Shown here piece by piece: positions 59,335-64,000 of a stretch of DNA of 64,000 nucleotides (its first letter is position 1; every line of letters begins with the position of its first letter). Origin of the DNA: Antitrichia curtipendula (lineage: Eukaryota; Streptophyta; Bryopsida; Hypnales; Leucodontaceae). The DNA lies in NCBI GenBank assembly GCA_951230915.1, contig OX579633.1:4526001-4590000 (forward strand). The letters are read 5' to 3'. The notes below the pieces were generated by a model. It was not told the origin of the DNA. It made no database searches and saw only the letters and a list, made by a program, of their open reading frames with translations. The position numbers were made by a program, and so were the translations under genes.

Positions 59335-59539
59335 CTCTCTGTTTCCAATAGATGACTGCCATGTGTACATAAATGGGATGCATCACGATAATGGTATTGA
59401 AATACTTCCCCTTCTAAATTATGGATGTTAAATTTTGAATAATCTCCTATGCATTTTGGAGACTAAACTTTGAATCTAACCACTTGGGGGAATCAAGACT
59501 TCTCTGTCACCCTTAAATAACTATAATTTTGGATTACAT

Positions 59540-59660
59540 AGGTTCAAATCTTTGCCGTGATTTTTGAATCACTATAATATCTAACTACTAGGTTCAAATC
59601 TTTGTCGTGGTTTTTGAATCACTATAGTGTCTAACTACCTAGATTCAAAGCTCCGCCGTC
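59540..59660. repeat. 50-bp tandem repeat (two full units and one partial)
   Basis: AGGTTCAAATCTTTGCCGTG at 59540, AGGTTCAAATCTTTGTCGTG at 59590, and a diverged third start (AGATTCAAAGCTCCGCCGTC) at about 59641. Confidence 0.85.
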
Positions 59661-59882
59661 TAGGTGGGACCCACAAAACCACACACAAGGCCTAGACAAT
59701 ATAAACACATTTTAAATAACACGGATGAGAACATGGATTTGTTTCACAAAATGCTTTTGAAAAAAAAAATCATTTTTACCTCATGTGCATTGTTTCTACA
59801 AGGCCAATTCTTGCACAAGGACAAGATTGCCATGAGCGCATTTTTATGAAGAAGGCAATTTGATATGACAACATTTTCACAA

Positions 59883-60020
59883 CGAGGCCATTTTGGTCAC
59901 ATGGCCAACTTTACTATGAGGACATTCATTATGAGGGCATTTTTGTAATGAGGGCATTTTCAAAATAAGGACATGCTTGGTGAGAGCACTTTTGCATGTG
60001 TGGGCATTTTTACTACAATG
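59883..60020. repeat. Degenerate short-unit repeat (GAGGGCATTTT motif)
   Basis: Irregularly spaced units of the form (A)TGAGG(G/A)CATTTT recur at least seven times, about 17-25 bp apart. Preceding sequence from about 59780 has related phrases (CAAGGCCAATTC, CATGAGCGCATTTTT). An eroded minisatellite. Confidence 0.7.
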
Positions 60021-60461
60021 ACGTAGGTCTAGGTTTGAATTTTTCACTTCACCAATGAGGTAGGTCTAGGTTGTTTTTGATATTTTAATAAACACTTATA
60101 TTCTAATTGCTTCTAACCTATTTACAAATGGAATTTCAACCTACTTAGGTAAAAATTCCATAAGTATTGTCAAATGTTATAGTGGTATATAACATACCTA
60201 ATTCGGCTCAACACTCTTTGGGGGACCTTTTGTACATATTTCAGCACTCAATTTTGCAAAAATATAAAATATGAAAATAATGAGTCTCCAATGACAAATA
60301 AGGAACTCACACCTTGATATATGATTAGGTGCACTTGAAAGCTCAAAGGGGTCTCAATGTCCCACCAATTGCAATTAGGCTTGCTTTTCAACGTTGGCCC
60401 CTTCAAAAATTAGTCATGACATTGCGTCTTGTAATGTTTTGCAATATTGATTTAGAACACA

Positions 60462-60622
60462 TTAAGTAAACTACCTCATTCTAAATCAAATGGGAGCAAG
60501 CCCATAGTGGGCTAAATTATGTTCATAGAGTACATTTCAGAACTTGAATATAAACCACTAAACATAATTTAGCCTACAATGGGCTTGTTTCCATTCGATT
60601 TGAAATGGGCTAGTTTACTTTA
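60462..60622. repeat. Foldback element (about 160 bp)
   Basis: The left arm (TAAGTAAACTACCTCATTCT, CAAGCCCATAGTGGGCTAAA) is inverted in the right arm (TTTAGCCTACAATGGGCTTG, GGGCTAGTTTACTTTA). The arms are about 60 bp with some mismatches, and the loop is about 35 bp. Confidence 0.8.
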
Positions 60623-63600
60623 TTTCCTTGGAATTTGAACTTTTGGGTGTGACTTGTCTCTTTGGATACTGGATAAAAGATTAAATTGGAAACTTATAAA
60701 AGTTTGTGCCTCAAGATGCGGGAATTCTTGTCAGATTCAACGGTTTCTAGGATGCTTGTGAGGAAATGGAAAAACAACGACCCCTTCTTCTCACTTGACA
60801 CATACCATTCACCATGTGGCATATCCTTATCCACGTGCCTATAATGAGATGCTCCAAGGTAGCTACCTATTAGTGTTTTTTAAAAATTTTAGAACTTGTG
60901 TTCTCAATACCATGCCATTGCATTAAATTTGGAGGGACATTAGGGTATTTGTTCTTTTTTGTACTAGTGACATTTTGCCAAATAAAATGCTACCACCTAC
61001 ATGCTCACTAAGAAATTAGATGAAAGCTTTATTCATATTTTCATCCTTGTTGCCGATCTCTCATCCAAACGCCACAGAAATGGCGCCAACGGTGGTCTAG
61101 CCTCGTCTCTAAGCAGCCTCGAGTTTGAGGAAGGTCTCCTTCCATTTGGGCCCTCCAAATGGTTGGACGGTTGAGATGGGCTCTTCGGTTTGGTTCGTTT
61201 GGCTAGCTTGGTGCTCACAGCTTGTTGCCTTGGGTGAATTCGAGATGTCCTACTCTGCCATCCATTTTTGAGATGCCATGCACGAACCATGAATTGAATA
61301 AACTCTCTTTGGTTTGGTGGCTAGCCATGCTTGGCTGACTAGGTATGCTCATAACTTAAGTAGAACACTAAGTTAAATCCAGCCCACGAAGTGGGCTAAG
61401 GAGGATAGTTTTGGGTGGTTTTAGGGGGGTGAAAGTTTTAAAAAGTCCCCTATTTTGAGCCGTGTCTAGGGTATGTTTTAGACCCAACCTAGCTAATTTG
61501 GGGTCTTTGATTGCAAATATGAATTCAGAATTTGCAAAAAATAAAATAAATTCAGCAATTTCTCCGAGGTTTAAATTCCTACTTTTTCACCCTTTATGGG
61601 GCGGGTTTAGCGTCCACAACATTCTCATGTGATGAGGGTCACAATTTGATCATATTCAAAAGGATCCTCCTCTCCAATCTCTCTCAAAGAATTTGTTGTA
61701 AATTTTTATAATACATTCCATCCTCAAATTGTCAATACCTTAATCCTAAATCCCTAATGTATATTAATAAATGCATTTGGCATACTTGATATATCACATA
61801 CATATCACTTAATATTTCATACGTAGTCATCATGGTTTTAAGATGTTTCCTTAAATTATAAACTTTATCATCATTACGTTACTATTCCATAAATTTTCTA
61901 TCCCTATTATAGTTTAGAAGCTTTTCTCCAATGCTCTTGAATATTCTGGAATGTTCTTTTCTTCACATCTTAAGAGTACCTCTTCTTTGATTGATTCTTG
62001 TTAAATTCCCTCGTACAATGTCAAATGTCCTCATTCTTTATAGTTCTATTTTAATATAATTAAACCATACTCCCAAAGTATATTAATAATGGATGAGATA
62101 AAAATGAAAGATTAAAAGTTTGAAATAGTGCTATTCAATGGAGCCATTCAATTAATGAGTAAAAAATGTGCATAAAATCACTACTCTTAGAATGTTACAT
62201 TTCAACCCATCACAACAAATTTCATACATAGATTGCCAATATAGTATTCACTATCATTTTAAAATCGTAATGGAGTGGAATTCAAAAACTTAGTGGTGAA
62301 TGCAATTATATTTTCTCCATTGTGTCAATTGTGACTAATGTTTGTGACTTTTATTTAAGGAGTTAGTGAAATTAATCAAACTTGACATTTACTTTTAAGT
62401 TCCATGTCGAAACGACCATGTACCTAAACACAACATTGTAATAATGAAAATTTGTACCCATTCAAAATTGATTTACATGCACTTTGAACACTATTGTCCT
62501 AATGCCAAACCATCTTGATGGATTTTCTCTTATGCAAAGTATCGGTGAATTGCAATCATTTATCTAATTATGATTAAAAAAATTTAGATTCAAATTTTTT
62601 TCAAACCTAGGTGATTGCAATCATAGATACCATATGGATAAAATTTAAAATTAGGAACGTCCAACTTTTATTTATACATGAAGTTAAATATATAATATTA
62701 TTGTTTACATTGTATGAAAAAAAAAATTCTCTTTATCTCATGAATGTTGGAATGATTGACCCAAATACTGACTTAATGCACAACATTGGAAAAAAAATTA
62801 CATAATATGCAACATTTCAACCTATGAAACTATCATCTCATTGGATTCAAGAAAAATTGAAGACACCTCTACGAAACAAAATCTCAAATAAACCACTTCA
62901 CTACTAGTTCAACCAATCATAAAAAATTACAAAAATGAAAGTGTTGAAATTGTAATTTTAGTGAATTGAATGAAGTTTTATTTTATAAATCGATTTAAAA
63001 AACATTTATGCATTTTATTTGAAATTCAACTTTATGGATGTCTTTTAATGAAGATGATACATATATACTATTTAGAACTGAAGATAAATAAATGTTCAAG
63101 AAACATCAATTCATAATAGCTCCCGGTAATAGCTTTCAATATTATCTAAAGTTTTTAGACAATTACCAATTAATGTTTACAACGGTTTTAGAAATGAGTT
63201 CATTTACACTTTTGAACTAAATTCATATTTCACGCACACTCAATCTTGTTTACTTTAAATATTTCACTTCCATTTTTCTTTTAATGTTTAAATAAGATTG
63301 AACTTTCAAAAAAATTAATTTACATTTTACTAATGTGAGTACCCTCTACTTTTGAGGTTAGGGACATTAGTCACATGTGAATTAACAAGCTTTGAACATT
63401 CTTAAAATTTTTAGAACATATTCAAATAATACTCACTAACGTACATTGGAATTGCCATAAACACATATATCATAAAACTTTGAACATGTATATGATGCAT
63501 ATATATGATGCATACATATGGTTGAAGGAAATTTAGAAAATATAATGGAATTGTTAGGTTTAATATATGCAAATACAATTACCATATTAAAATAGCAGTT

Positions 63601-63681
63601 AAAACCGCTATAATTTAACCTTCAGTAAGTGATTATCACCGAACAATTAATTCGAATTAAACAAAGTTTGCATCCACCTTT
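60623..63681. other. Intergenic DNA, no gene recognised
   Basis: A GC-richer patch at about 61040-61290 gives an 85-codon minus-strand frame that is Arg/Ser/Pro-rich without a recognisable domain. The rest is AT-rich. I saw no delimitable element. Confidence 0.4.
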
Positions 63682-63957
63682 CTAATATCTATTCAAATCC
63701 TTAAAGAACAATTCCACATTTTGTTCAACCTCACCTTTTTGAGTGTTTGGTGTAATACTATGATCCTCTTTTTTCATTGTATATTGGCAATTGTGGCACT
63801 CAATGACAGTAACTCCATTAAAAAGTATATTCAACCCCTCACAATTTGGACATTGATTTCTACAAAGCTTTGGCAATTTCACCCTTGTACGCTTTTTTTT
63901 GTATAAGTAGTCTTCAACGTTGTAACTTGATTCCACCGTTAGGTCTTGGAGATTGTA
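63682..63957 (-). pseudogene. Partial or decayed zinc-ribbon reading frame at window edge
   Basis: The minus-strand frame is open from about 63957 to a TAG at 63682-63684 (about 91 codons) with no ATG near its start. It encodes KKKRTRVKLPKLC, then CPNC and CHNC pairs 17 residues apart (a zinc-ribbon-like pattern), then an acidic tail. TGTAG at about 63958 could be a splice acceptor, making this the last exon of a gene extending beyond the window. Just upstream in another frame is an acidic stretch (YENSSDEEADVVQSPRPNGG), so a frameshifted transposon protein is an alternative. Family not recognised. Confidence 0.35.
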
Positions 63958-64000
63958 CTACATCTGCTTCTTCATCACTTGAATTTTCGTAATGCAATCT

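Noticed and set aside
61033..61290. 85-codon Arg/Pro-rich minus-strand frame
   Set aside because: A local GC-rich patch with no domain and no visible splice context.
1..64000. CRISPR arrays, bacterial operons, riboswitches
   Set aside because: The sequence is plant nuclear DNA with spliced genes. The tandem repeats lack the regular repeat and spacer structure of CRISPR.

Overview
This is nuclear DNA from a land plant. Two genes with clear plant homologues sit in AT-rich DNA packed with short inverted-repeat elements. They are a WDR12/Ytm1 ribosome-assembly factor with 13 exons and a plant-specific C2H2-like protein whose second half looks like a degenerate PARP fold. Both have standard GT-AG introns. 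Plant telo-box motifs (AAACCCTAA/G) lie just upstream of the WDR12 start. I saw no LTR-retrotransposon coding region. The species cannot be named from the sequence; a non-model, possibly non-flowering plant is a guess only.

Layout: 0.1-1.2 kb, two nested non-autonomous PIF/Harbinger derivatives. 1.2-18 kb, AT-rich intergenic DNA with many TTAA-bounded inverted-repeat elements. 18.9-23.3 kb, the WDR12 gene (minus strand), with a triplicated block in intron 6, telo-boxes and a 21-bp minisatellite upstream. 23.7-34.5 kb, more TTAA elements, a decayed coding region (25.5-28.3 kb) and tandem duplications. 34.5-36.6 kb, the zinc-finger/PARP-like gene (minus strand) with a GC-richer 5' region to about 37.8 kb. 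38-55 kb, TTAA elements again, including two copies that abut on one shared TTAA. 55.5-59.0 kb, a structurally complete 3.5-kb PIF/Harbinger transposon with TAA target duplication, 34-bp terminal repeats, an intact DDE transposase and an intact two-exon Myb/SANT-like partner, arranged tail to tail. 59-64 kb, AT-rich DNA with small tandem repeats, a foldback element and a partial zinc-ribbon reading frame at the right edge.

The two host genes have no evident functional link. The transposon's two genes should work together: in this superfamily the Myb-like protein assists DNA binding and nuclear import of the transposase. The least explained feature is the population of TTAA-bounded elements. 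One set has ends beginning YCCCTAAA and the other GGTAG or GGTAA. Several YCCCTAAA-type elements of different length share an internal core, and none encodes a transposase here. They are piggyBac-like in target site only.
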